Shown one piece after another: positions 7,902 through 16,078 of a stretch of 31,139 nucleotides of DNA. How positions within the stretch are numbered: position 1 is the stretch's first letter; each line of letters opens with the position of its first letter. The stretch lies in the NCBI GenBank assembly GCA_910579745.1, contig CAJTVH010000036.1, positions 1-31,139 of the forward strand, in the 5' to 3' direction. The notes beneath the pieces are model-generated. The model was given only the letters and a program-made list of their open reading frames with translations, was not told the DNA's origin and did no database searches. The DNA comes from an uncultured Clostridia bacterium (GTDB taxonomy: Bacteria > Bacillota > Clostridia > Lachnospirales > CAG-274). The translations under genes were made by a program, and so were the position numbers.

Positions 7902-8945
7902 TTATCCGTCGGAAAAAGCCCTAATTACATCGTTTATACTTTTAACAATACTGTTTAAAACAGGAATAACCTGAGCGTAATTCATTCTTGTCGGGCCGAT
8001 TATTCCAATGCTTCCGTAAGAATTTTCGCCGTATTTATAATCGGTTTTAATAATACTGCAGTCTTTAAGCTGTTCCAGAGAATTTTCGTTTCCTATAAGA
8101 ATTTTAATGTTTCCAAAGTCAGAGTGACTTCCGTCACCCTCAAGAATACTGATAAGCATATCCTTTTCCTCAAGAGCCTTAAAAACCGATTTAGCTTTGT
8201 CAATATCGCTGAATTCAGGAAAATCAAGTATATTGTTCACACCGCTTGTATATACCCGCATATCCCTTTCCTGCCCCACCGTTTTTATAACGGAAACAAA
8301 AACATCGTCAATAATCTTTCCATAAGGTGAGTTTAAAAATTGAGAATAGGCTTTCTTTGATATAATTTCCTCAAATGAGAATTCCTTAAAAGCTTTATTC
8401 ACAATGCCTGAGATTTGATTTAAAATATCCGTATCCGGAGCGTGATCTACTTTAATTATGTTGTTTTTAACTACTTTGTTGTTTGTTACAACTACGGTGA
8501 TTACAGAGGTATCGTCAAAAGGTATCACCTGTACATGCTTTATTTTCACTTCCTGCGACTTAGGCTCGCTCACAACCGTCGTATAATTGGTAAGCATAGT
8601 GAGAGCTTTGGCGGTCTGCCGCATGAGATACTCTATATGGTCTATATTCTGAGCTACGGTGCTTCTTAAAAAACTCAGCTCAGCTTCCGTAAGCTCCCTG
8701 AAACGAAGAAGCCTGTCGACATAAAGCCTATACCCTCTGTCCGACGGCACCCTGCCCGATGATGTGTGAGGCTGTATAATAAAACCGAGCTCTTCAAGGT
8801 CGCTCATCTCATTTCTTATCGTGGCGCTGCTTATCCCCAAATCATATTTCTTGGCGATAGTTCTTGAGCCGATAGGCTCCGCCGTCGCGATATAATCGTT
8901 TATGATTGCCTCCAAAATTTTTATTTTTCTCTCATTAAGAATCAT
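7902..8945 (-). CDS. hrcA: Heat-inducible transcription repressor HrcA
   Basis: Repressor of class I heat-shock genes, which binds CIRCE and needs GroEL for activity. The product has the HrcA N-terminal winged helix (NERKIKILEAIINDYI, EPIGSRTIAKK, SSATIRNEMSDLEELGFI, SSGRVPSDRGYRLYVD) followed by the GAF-like core and dimerisation regions. I start it at the ATG at 8943-8945, because HrcA proteins normally begin MLNERK-like and a GGG-containing ribosome site sits about 10 bases upstream. A GTG three codons earlier (8954) would give 350 residues but overlaps that site. First gene of the heat-shock locus, with a perfect CIRCE in its leader, so it is autoregulated. Confidence 0.96.
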   Translation of the reverse strand: MILNERKIKILEAIINDYIATAEPIGSRTIAKKYDLGISSATIRNEMSDLEELGFIIQPHTSSGRVPSDRGYRLYVDRLLRFRELTEAELSFLRSTVAQNIDHIEYLMRQTAKALTMLTNYTTVVSEPKSQEVKIKHVQVIPFDDTSVITVVVTNNKVVKNNIIKVDHAPDTDILNQISGIVNKAFKEFSFEEIISKKAYSQFLNSPYGKIIDDVFVSVIKTVGQERDMRVYTSGVNNILDFPEFSDIDKAKSVFKALEEKDMLISILEGDGSHSDFGNIKILIGNENSLEQLKDCSIIKTDYKYGENSYGSIGIIGPTRMNYAQVIPVLNSIVKSINDVIRAFSDG

Positions 8946-8978
8946 TCTAATCACGCCCTTTTTTAGAACACTTCTCTG

Positions 8979-9005
8979 TTAGCACTCATCAACATCGAGT
9001 GCTAA
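8979..9005. promoter_or_regulatory. CIRCE operator
   Basis: TTAGCACTC at 8979-8987, nine bases of spacer, then GAGTGCTAA at 8997-9005: a full match to the CIRCE consensus. It lies between the promoter at 9017-9045 and hrcA, in the usual 5'-leader position for HrcA repression. Confidence 0.98.
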
Positions 9006-9016
9006 CATCTAATATA

Positions 9017-9045
9017 AAAATATCACTAATGAATAAATATGTCAA
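9017..9045 (-). promoter_or_regulatory. Sigma-A promoter of the hrcA operon
   Basis: On the minus strand TTGACA (9040-9045) is followed after 17 bases by TATTTT (9017-9022). Transcription would start a few bases ahead of CIRCE, placing the operator at the very start of the transcript. Confidence 0.75.
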
Positions 9046-9152
9046 GACTTTATTTTAAAATTTTTTTATATTTTTTAACAAACGACCTGTTTTCCCTTAT
9101 GTTCAGCTAAAATCTCAAAAACCTATTCCCGTGTCTGAAAAACCCGTAATTA

Positions 9153-9181
9153 TTGACAAAATAGTATAATTACCTTATAAT
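9153..9181 (+). promoter_or_regulatory. Perfect consensus sigma-A promoter of the glycosyltransferase operon
   Basis: TTGACA (9153-9158), exactly 17 bases, then TATAAT (9176-9181): 12 of 12 consensus positions. It points at the truncated GT2 gene that starts at 9335, leaving a leader of about 150 bases with no other feature I recognise. It should be strong and constitutive, and probably drives galE further down. Confidence 0.85.
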
Positions 9182-9334
9182 CAAATAAATACAATGAGTG
9201 TGTAAAAAAACAAGTCAAATACCATAAAACCGTAAAAACAGGCGATTATAAAACTTATTTCTTTTATCGTATTTTAATCTCTGATACTTTTTTAATCTTT
9301 ATAACATATTACCATAAGAAAGGACTGTTAAAAT

Positions 9335-9616
9335 ATGCCTCCTAAATTAATAATAGTTATTCCCTGCTATAATGAGGAAGAAGTGCTTCCCATAACCTCA
9401 AAAATGTTCCTTGATAAAATAACTAAACTCACATCCGAGAATAAAATCTCCGGCGAAAGTAAAATAATGTTCGTAAACGACGGCAGCAAAGATAAAACGT
9501 GGGAAATAATAGAAAATCTCGCCAAATCGGATAAACATTTTATAGGAATTTCCCAAAGTAGAAACAGAGGACATCAAAATACCGTTCTCGCCGGCCTCAT
9601 GGAAGCCAAAAATTAA
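9335..9616 (+). pseudogene. Glycosyltransferase family 2, N-terminal fragment
   Basis: The 93 residues match the beginning of a GT2 (dolichol-phosphate-mannose-synthase-like) enzyme. Visible are the first beta strand with IVIPCYNEEEVLP, the first acidic motif FVNDGSKDKT, and SQSRNRGHQNTVLAGL, which normally precedes the DxD metal site. The frame ends at TAA (9614-9616) right after this, before the DxD motif and the rest of the catalytic domain. The family is usually over 230 residues, so this fragment cannot be an active transferase. It has its own ATG and an AAAGGA ribosome site. The sequence passes directly into the tail of a different gene in another frame, which shows that a deletion fused two genes. 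Confidence 0.85.
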
Positions 9617-10289
9617 AGAAAAATATATACATGCTTTTATTTTATTCGGATTCGCTTTCGCTTTTAAGCTTCACGCGGCGTTCGCCCTTCCCATTTACCT
9701 GTTTGTTTATTTTTATAAAAAGAATTTCTCCATACTTCATTTTCTTTTTATTCCGCTGACGATGCTTGTCTCGGCGATTCCTGCGGCATTTTTCGGTAGA
9801 AATATTTTTGATGTTTTCTCCATATATTTTGAGCAGGTCGGTCAATATAAATTAATGTCGCTTAATTACCCAAATATTTGGTATATCCTTGACCCGTCAG
9901 GAACAAACTCTTACGAAAGTTTGAAATCCGCCTCCATATACCTTGCAATAGCTATAATCTTAGTGATATTTATTTACCTTATAAAAAACAAAATAAATTT
10001 AACATTGGATAAAATAGTTTATATTTTATTTATAAGCTCATATACATGCGTGCTCTTTCTTCCCGAAATGCACGAGAGATACGGTTATCTTCCCGAAGTT
10101 TTCTCGATACTGTCAGCCGTGTTAAACAAAAAAATGATACTCCTCGCCATTTTGATAAATTCCGTGGGCTTCGCCGCTTACGGTAAATATCTGTATGAGT
10201 CTGATATAGATATAACGATTCTCTCTTTCTTAAATGTTTTCGCGTATATATACTCTTTAAAAATATTAATTCCAAAAATAATCTTATAA
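9612..10289 (+). pseudogene. C-terminal remnant of a Gpi18/GT87-like membrane mannosyltransferase
   Basis: From about 9612 a frame without a start codon encodes roughly 225 hydrophobic residues. They begin IKEKYIHAFILFGFAFAFKL and continue with SAIPAAFFGRN, YPNIWYIL and LFLPEMHERYGYLPE. These features are typical of the second half of Gpi18-like or GT87-like multi-pass membrane glycosyltransferases, which use lipid-linked sugars outside the membrane. The first half, with the catalytic acidic loop, is absent. The first internal ATG (9762) has no clear ribosome site. The frame is otherwise clean, so the loss may be recent. It ends 15 bases before galE, so the old operon structure survives. Confidence 0.7.
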
Positions 10290-10304
10290 AAAGGAGGAAA
10301 AATA

Positions 10305-11291
10305 ATGAATATACTTGTAGCGGGCGGCGCCGGCTATATAGGAAGCCACGCCGTTTATGAGCTTATAGAGAGAGGTTTTGACGTTGTCGTCCTTGACAAC
10401 CTTGTAAAAGGGCATAAAGCCGCCGTACACAAAGACGCTAAACTATATGTGGGAGACTTGCGTGACGACTCCATCACAGATAAAGTCTTCAAGGAGAATA
10501 AAATCGACACCCTAATAGACTTCGCCGCCTTTTCTCTTGTCGGCGAGAGCGTGAGCAAGCCTCTTAAATATTATGAGAATAACGTTTACGGAACATTAAG
10601 ACTTTTATCAGCTATGAACAAATTCGGCGTTAATAAAATAGTGTTTTCCTCAACCGCCGCGGCTTACGGCGAACCTGACACTGATATAATTAACGAGAAC
10701 TGTACTACTTCTCCCACAAACCCTTACGGCGAGACGAAACTCGCCGTCGAGAAAATGCTTAAATGGTGTGACAGCGCTTATGGAATAAAATATGTCGCTT
10801 TAAGATACTTTAACGCGGCGGGGGCGCATATAAGCGGAAAAATAGGAGAGGACCATTATCCGGAATCCCACCTTATCCCCATAACCTTACAAACGGCGTT
10901 AAATATAAGGGAGAAAATGTTTATATTCGGAAATGACTATGACACTCCGGACGGAACCTGCGTAAGGGATTATATCCACGTGACAGATTTAGCCGACGCT
11001 CATATAAAAGCGCTCTCCAAGCTTTCCGAGACAATGACAAGCGGAATATACAATTTGGGAAACGGAAAAGGCTTTTCAGTAAAAGAGGTTATCGACACGG
11101 CGAAAAAAATCACAGGACGTGATTTTCCCGTTGAGATAGAAAAAAGAAGGGCGGGAGACCCGTCCCGCTTAGTCGCCTCTTCAGAAAAAGCCCAAAAAGA
11201 GCTTAAATGGTCCCCGAAATTTGACTCTCTTGATAAAATAATAGAAACGGCGTGGAACTGGCACCTTAACAACCCAAAAGGCTATCTGTAA
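10305..11291 (+). CDS. galE: UDP-glucose 4-epimerase GalE
   Basis: Interconverts UDP-glucose and UDP-galactose (in some members also the N-acetyl forms), feeding surface polysaccharide synthesis. The 328-residue product is a complete extended short-chain dehydrogenase: NAD-binding GGAGYIGSH at residues 7-15, FSST near 114-117, and the catalytic Tyr141 and Lys145 in YGETK. The C-terminal substrate-binding part contains RDYIHVTDLADAH and YNLGNGKGFSV. The ATG follows AAGGAGG at good spacing. It is the only intact gene in the plus-strand part of the glycosylation island, downstream of two remnants that share its promoter. Confidence 0.95.
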   Translation: MNILVAGGAGYIGSHAVYELIERGFDVVVLDNLVKGHKAAVHKDAKLYVGDLRDDSITDKVFKENKIDTLIDFAAFSLVGESVSKPLKYYENNVYGTLRLLSAMNKFGVNKIVFSSTAAAYGEPDTDIINENCTTSPTNPYGETKLAVEKMLKWCDSAYGIKYVALRYFNAAGAHISGKIGEDHYPESHLIPITLQTALNIREKMFIFGNDYDTPDGTCVRDYIHVTDLADAHIKALSKLSETMTSGIYNLGNGKGFSVKEVIDTAKKITGRDFPVEIEKRRAGDPSRLVASSEKAQKELKWSPKFDSLDKIIETAWNWHLNNPKGYL

Positions 11292-11483
11292 AAATCAGAA
11301 AACTTACCGCTTTTTATTTTATAAAATAATTTCTTTATAAAATAATTTCGCTGTAAAGCTATCAGCTAAACTCGTAAATAATCACGTTTTGTCTAAGATT
11401 TGTAAGTTTCCTGTTTTGTCATAATATACATTTTGTCATTAAGTTTACTAATCGCGAACAATACAACAAAGGAGTCTTATTTT

Positions 11484-12095
11484 ATGAACAACACTTTAAA
11501 AAATCTAAAAATAAATAAATTGATTAACCTTTTTAAATATATCATCCTTTTTGTTTTTGGACTGATAGTTTTATACCTGTTAATATCAAGTGTAACCTCA
11601 ACCGCGTTAATCACTTTCTTCTTTCCGCCAATTGAAAATACATTCTATGAACATGACAGCATACTGCTTCATTTGTTTTTCTTTATAATTTTTACAACAG
11701 CGCTTATGTTCTTTAGAAAAGTTAAAATAAATCCTAAAATCATAAATATAAATAAAGTTTATATACTTATCTTTATATTTTTGATTTTCTTTCTTATGAC
11801 GGCAAATTTCCAGCCAAAGTCGGATCAGTCCTTAGTTCTAAAAATTGCCGACAATATGTATGGCTTTAATTTCTCTGATTTTAAAAAGTCAGGCTATATG
11901 GATATATACCCTCATCAAAGGGGTTTTGTTTTGCTCATATTTCTTTTTGAAAATATTTTTGGAAATTATAATTTCCACGCTTTTCAGATACTGAACATTT
12001 TCGCGTTTATAATATATTGTTATTGTATGTTAAATATAGCTAAACTTATATTTCCCAAAGATAATCTTTGGAAAATTATAAAAATAAAAAAATAA
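11484..12095 (+). pseudogene. N-terminal part of a multi-pass membrane glycosyltransferase
   Basis: About 203 residues with five or so hydrophobic segments. A short lysine-rich N-terminus is followed by a first membrane helix, a loop with FFPPIENTFYEHDS, further helices, and an extracytoplasmic stretch with MDIYPHQRGFVLL. The last resembles the substrate-side loop of GT39/ArnT-like GT-C enzymes. I start at the ATG at 11484, which follows AAAGGAG at nine bases. The frame ends after KDNLWKIIKIKK, where the middle of such an enzyme should continue. A second fragment follows in another frame, so this looks like one gene with a large internal deletion. No specific sugar or acceptor can be named. 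Confidence 0.6.
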
Positions 12096-12664
12096 AACCC
12101 AAAATAAATAAATTTTATGTTTCTTTCGCAGCGGTCTGCTTTATACTCGCTTTTTTAAACGCTTATTCTGTTTCAGACCTGTTTTTTACCAAGGAAAATA
12201 CAGAATTGTCAGAACAATATAACCGCAAATTAAAAGAAACAAGCATGATACCTCATAAAAAACACATAATTGTCTCCGGTATAAAACCTGATTGTTATGT
12301 AAGCGTTAAAAATACCGATTCCGCGGTTCCTGACATTGTATTGACCAAAAACAAAGCGAACGCGCGGGAGTTTCTCTTTACTCCCAGAAAAACTTTCTAC
12401 ACTGTGACAGATTGTCTGGAAAATAAAAATTTTGACGTTCTTAATGGAAAAAACGGTTCAATGGATACATTATCTCTATTCGCTCAAAATAATTCTCAGG
12501 CACAAACTTTTGAGATTATACCCACCAATGAGGAGTCCGAATACTTTTATATAATCTGGAATAATGAATACGCCGTAACGATTAATGAAAACACTAATAA
12601 ATTATATATAGATAAATTCGCCAAGGCCAATTCTCAGATGTGGAAATTTATCGCTATAAATTGA
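12095..12664 (+). pseudogene. C-terminal part of the same membrane glycosyltransferase
   Basis: This frame begins at the junction with the previous fragment without a proper start; a TTG at 12068 has no ribosome site. It encodes one membrane helix (YVSFAAVCFILAFLNAYSV) and then about 160 soluble residues. The last portion (AQTFEII, YAVTINEN, SQMWKFIAIN) looks like a single ricin-type beta-trefoil repeat. Taken with the upstream fragment, the likely ancestor had many membrane helices followed by an extracytoplasmic, possibly sugar-binding tail. Independent function is unlikely but not excluded. Confidence 0.5.
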
Positions 12665-12689
12665 AATCACCTTTCACAACCTTTAAGTA

Positions 12690-12777
12690 AAAAACCTGTT
12701 AGACATCTTAAAATGATAAAAACTGACAAAAAACTTGCATCAGTAATTATCATTATAAGTTATTTAACAGGCCTTTT
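12690..12777. terminator. Bidirectional terminator between convergent glycosylation genes
   Basis: A long imperfect hairpin with arms of about 36 bases (12695-12730 and 12736-12771), tipped by perfect CCTGTTA / TAACAGG, has a T-run on the plus side (TTTTT, 12773-12777) and a T-run on the minus side. It sits exactly between the plus-strand remnants and the minus-strand GtrII genes. Confidence 0.8.
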
Positions 12778-12791
12778 TACTGTAACTATTT

Positions 12792-14381
12792 CTATTTGAC
12801 GTTTCTTTCCTCCCTGAAATTCACAACGGCTATCCCGTTAATCATCTTAACGCTGTCGTAAGCCGGATAAACCCCCATGCTTTTATACTCGTCAGTTTTC
12901 ATAATCTCCTCAATCTCTTCGGAGGAGGCCGTGTTAAGCTCAATCCCCAAAAGATTTCTCATAAGATTTCTGGTTTTTAAATTTACTGATTTCTGGTCTC
13001 TCAGTCCAACAACATTATATCCATAAAATCCCTGGTCATTTTGAATATGAGGTATAATAGCCCTAATCTCATTAATGTTTTTTCCGTAAAAATTAAGATT
13101 ATCGGCTATAATAGTAAACTTTGTGTCGATAGTAAATCCCTCAAGCTGCTCAAACCTGCCCAAAAGCCTTGACTCAAAACTTTTAGTGGCTTCCGTGATA
13201 TAGTCGGCTTTTTGATAATAGGCGTTGTTAAGCCAAAAGTTATACCCGATTATAACAAAGCTTAAAACGGCTAAAATTCTTTTGGCAAAGAAGATTACGT
13301 TTAAAGTCCCCCCCCCCCTTCTGTTCATTTGGTATTTAGATAACAATACAGTGGGCAGTATAAATATAAGTACGAAAGCGTATGTGTTTAAAGTGCTTGC
13401 GCTTGTTTTAACTCCTATAAAATCAACAAAATTTACAGCTAAAGGCAATAAAAGCAAAAGAACCGCGATAAAAATTTTATTCACCGCTTTAGGCTTTTTG
13501 CCTGAGTTGAGAATAATCATAACTACAGAAAAAATCATACAGCCTATATAAGCTATAGTTATAAAAAGGGGAACATAAAAAAATCTCACTCTTTTTACCC
13601 CTAAATTATTTCCCGTAAAAAAATGTATAAATCCGTCATATGTCCTCTCTATCAGAGCGGGAATCATATCAATAGGTATCTGACCCATCGTGTCCGCTCC
13701 CTTATACGTCCCCAGCTCAATATTAAACACCCATATGCCGGCTTTATAAACAACAGCGCCTAATATTCCAAGAGCCAAAAACCTCAGAGCCTTTTTTATA
13801 ACCTCTTTAACATCTTTCCTTGTAAGCTCAATTATCAGTATCATTACAGCCAGACTTATGGAAACTGCGATATAAGACTGATACAGCGACAAACTGCACG
13901 CTATAAAAAATCCTCCCGGCAAAAAACCATATTTATATTTATCGGCTATGAAAACAGCTAAAACAGCTGTTAAAAGCGTCAAAGAATATGTATCCCACAT
14001 AAAAACGTACACGAAAGAATAGCTCCATGACGGAAATGTGACAATAAAAGCGGCTGTAATAATGCCTAAAATTTTATCCTCTATTTTAAATATTTCCAAT
14101 AACAGTATAATCACCGCGGCCAATTCTATAAATACCACGGCAAAAATAACCATCGGCAGAATCTGAAACTCCGTCATTCCATAAAAATATCTTCCCGATA
14201 TCAGTTCCGCCGGAGCCTTGGACAAATACCCGTGCATATCCTCGTTTATAAAACGCCCGACAAAAAAATAAATATGCGTTAAAGTCATAATTAAAAACGT
14301 CCAAGTCAGCGTGATTTTATACTTTTTTAAAATCCCCGTTATTACGTTCTCAAAATCCTCAATTAATTTTCTCAAGCTCAT
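12792..14381 (-). CDS. GtrII-type membrane glucosyltransferase, poly-G containing paralogue
   Basis: A 529-residue multi-pass membrane protein resembling the GtrII family (Pfam Glucos_trans_II), which adds glucose from a lipid carrier to surface polysaccharides. It has about ten hydrophobic segments, an acidic FINEDM motif in the first extracytoplasmic loop (likely catalytic, as in GT-C enzymes), and a soluble C-terminal tail of about 140 residues. I start at the ATG at 14379-14381: GGAGG lies 11 bases upstream inside the end of the preceding gene, and this aligns with the paralogue's start (MSLRKL against MGLKNI). Residues 355-358 (RGGG) are encoded by a run of 11 G residues, in frame here. 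One base fewer gives a stop after 359 residues and one more a stop after 380, which suggests phase-variable expression. Confidence 0.82.
   Translation of the reverse strand: MSLRKLIEDFENVITGILKKYKITLTWTFLIMTLTHIYFFVGRFINEDMHGYLSKAPAELISGRYFYGMTEFQILPMVIFAVVFIELAAVIILLLEIFKIEDKILGIITAAFIVTFPSWSYSFVYVFMWDTYSLTLLTAVLAVFIADKYKYGFLPGGFFIACSLSLYQSYIAVSISLAVMILIIELTRKDVKEVIKKALRFLALGILGAVVYKAGIWVFNIELGTYKGADTMGQIPIDMIPALIERTYDGFIHFFTGNNLGVKRVRFFYVPLFITIAYIGCMIFSVVMIILNSGKKPKAVNKIFIAVLLLLLPLAVNFVDFIGVKTSASTLNTYAFVLIFILPTVLLSKYQMNRRGGGTLNVIFFAKRILAVLSFVIIGYNFWLNNAYYQKADYITEATKSFESRLLGRFEQLEGFTIDTKFTIIADNLNFYGKNINEIRAIIPHIQNDQGFYGYNVVGLRDQKSVNLKTRNLMRNLLGIELNTASSEEIEEIMKTDEYKSMGVYPAYDSVKMINGIAVVNFREERNVK
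13308..13318 (-). repeat. Homopolymeric G(11) tract inside a coding region
   Basis: Eleven consecutive C residues on the plus strand read as G(11) in the sense direction of the GtrII gene, in a low-GC region. Such tracts are prone to slipped-strand mispairing. The paralogous gene has no tract at the aligned site and is several residues shorter there. Confidence 0.95.
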
Positions 14382-14385
14382 AAAA

Positions 14386-16008
14386 TTATTTTCCTCCATC
14401 AATAAAATTCACAACGGCTATCCCGTTAATCATCTTAACGCTTGTCTGCTCTGGATAAACCCCCATACTTTTATACTCATCGGTCTTTTTGATTTCCTCC
14501 GTCTCCTCTTTCGACGCCGCCTTAAATTCTACACCAATAAGATTTCTCATAAGCTTTTCCATAGCGAAAGCGGCGTTGTCTTTCCCCTTAAAGCCTACGA
14601 TTCTATACGTAAAACCCGGCTCATGAAGATTTGGAAATGTCATATATCTGCCGCCAATAGGAAATACGTCAATTCCTTTTCCAATAGGATTTTCTGTAAA
14701 ATTCCAATTATCATATATAATAGTAAACTTTGTGTCTTTATTAAATCCATCAAGCTGCTCAAATCTTGAGATTAGCCTTGTAACAAAACTTTTGGTGTTT
14801 TCCATAACATAATCCGCTTTAAGATAATAGGCGTTATTAAGCCAAAAGTTATGAAAAATTATTATAAAGCTTAAAACAATTAAAATCCGCTTTGTGAAGA
14901 AGATTACATTTAAAGCCCCCGTATCCATTTGGTATTTAGATAATAATACAATTGGTAATATCAATATAAACACAAAAGCGTATGTATTTAAATTATTAGC
15001 TTCCGTATCCACTCCTATAAAATCTACTAAATTCACGGCCAGCGGTATAAGCGCCATAATAACCACAGCCAGTATTTTGTTTATGGCTTTAAGTTTTTTC
15101 GGCATATTTAATTTTAACAAACGCAGCGTAAAAATTATATCCGCTATATAAACAACGGCAATGAACACAGGAATATTAAAAAACCTCATTTCGCTTAAAG
15201 CGGAGTTCTCAACACCAAAATTACCGCCTGTAAAAAACAATATAAAACTTCTATATGTTCTTTCAATAAGCTCCGGAATCCTGTCAATAGGAACAGCGCC
15301 CATCGAGGATAATCCCTTATAATCGCTTAGCTCAATATTAAATACCCATATACCGGCTTTATATAAAATAAGTCCTAATAGCCCGCATATAAAAAGTTTA
15401 ATGGCTTTTATCCCGACTTCTTTTAATTCCTTGTGGCAAACCTCGCGAAGTAAAATTATCAACGCTAAAATCATCGATACCGCTATATAAGACTGATACA
15501 GAGACAAACTGCACGCTATAAAAAATCCTCCCGCCAAAAATCCATATTTCCACTTATCAGTTAGGTAAATAGCGAAAACCGCCGTTAATAACGACAGGGA
15601 ATATGTATCCCACATAAAAGCGTACATAAAAGAACAGCTCCATGACGGGAACGTAACAATAAAAGCTCCGATAATAATACCATAAATTTTGTCTTTAATA
15701 TCAAAAAGCTCCAAAATAAATATTATGGTCATGACAAGCTCAATAAAAACAATTAATAAAATAACAATAGGTATTAAAGAAACTTCCATATCACCATAAA
15801 AATATCTTCCTGAATGAATTCTCGCCGGCTCGGCGTGTAAATAACCAAGCATATCCTCATTTATCAGCCTTCTGACAAAAAAGTAAATATGCGTGATAAA
15901 AGTAAAAACGCCGGTCCAAATTAAAACAGACTTATATTTGTTAAATATTCCTTTCCACTTTTCCTCAAAACCCAGCGTTAAATTTTCCAATATATTTTTT
16001 AAACCCAT
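14386..16008 (-). CDS. GtrII-type membrane glucosyltransferase paralogue
   Basis: A 540-residue multi-pass membrane protein of the same GtrII-like family as its downstream neighbour, sharing long identical or near-identical stretches (MWDTYSLSLLTAV, ACSLSLYQSYIAVS, KAGIWVFNIEL, DEYKSMGVYP, KMINGIAVVNF). The first extracytoplasmic loop carries LINEDM. The C-terminal soluble domain after the last helix begins near DTKFTIIYDNW. The ATG has a GAAAGGAAAG ribosome site. It starts 70 bases after hemW and its last codons provide the ribosome site of the next gene, so the two GtrII genes are translationally coupled. Acceptor and sugar are unknown: glucosylation of teichoic acid or capsule is inferred from the family only. 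The first residues lack a cleavable signal. Confidence 0.82.
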   Translation of the reverse strand: MGLKNILENLTLGFEEKWKGIFNKYKSVLIWTGVFTFITHIYFFVRRLINEDMLGYLHAEPARIHSGRYFYGDMEVSLIPIVILLIVFIELVMTIIFILELFDIKDKIYGIIIGAFIVTFPSWSCSFMYAFMWDTYSLSLLTAVFAIYLTDKWKYGFLAGGFFIACSLSLYQSYIAVSMILALIILLREVCHKELKEVGIKAIKLFICGLLGLILYKAGIWVFNIELSDYKGLSSMGAVPIDRIPELIERTYRSFILFFTGGNFGVENSALSEMRFFNIPVFIAVVYIADIIFTLRLLKLNMPKKLKAINKILAVVIMALIPLAVNLVDFIGVDTEANNLNTYAFVFILILPIVLLSKYQMDTGALNVIFFTKRILIVLSFIIIFHNFWLNNAYYLKADYVMENTKSFVTRLISRFEQLDGFNKDTKFTIIYDNWNFTENPIGKGIDVFPIGGRYMTFPNLHEPGFTYRIVGFKGKDNAAFAMEKLMRNLIGVEFKAASKEETEEIKKTDEYKSMGVYPEQTSVKMINGIAVVNFIDGGK

Positions 16009-16078
16009 AAAACAAACTTTCCTTTCAAAAAATCATTAAAAAACATCACATTAATAGACTTCTTACAAAAAAAATCTA

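Noticed and set aside
9128..9142. GTGTCTGAAAA resembling the terminal repeat of the 165-bp element
   Set aside because: No partner end or internal arm is found nearby, so it is probably chance or an unreadable remnant.
13225..13551. Plus-strand frame spanning the C(11) tract
   Set aside because: It is antisense to a GtrII gene that has full family similarity on both sides of the tract, so the tract belongs to the minus-strand gene.
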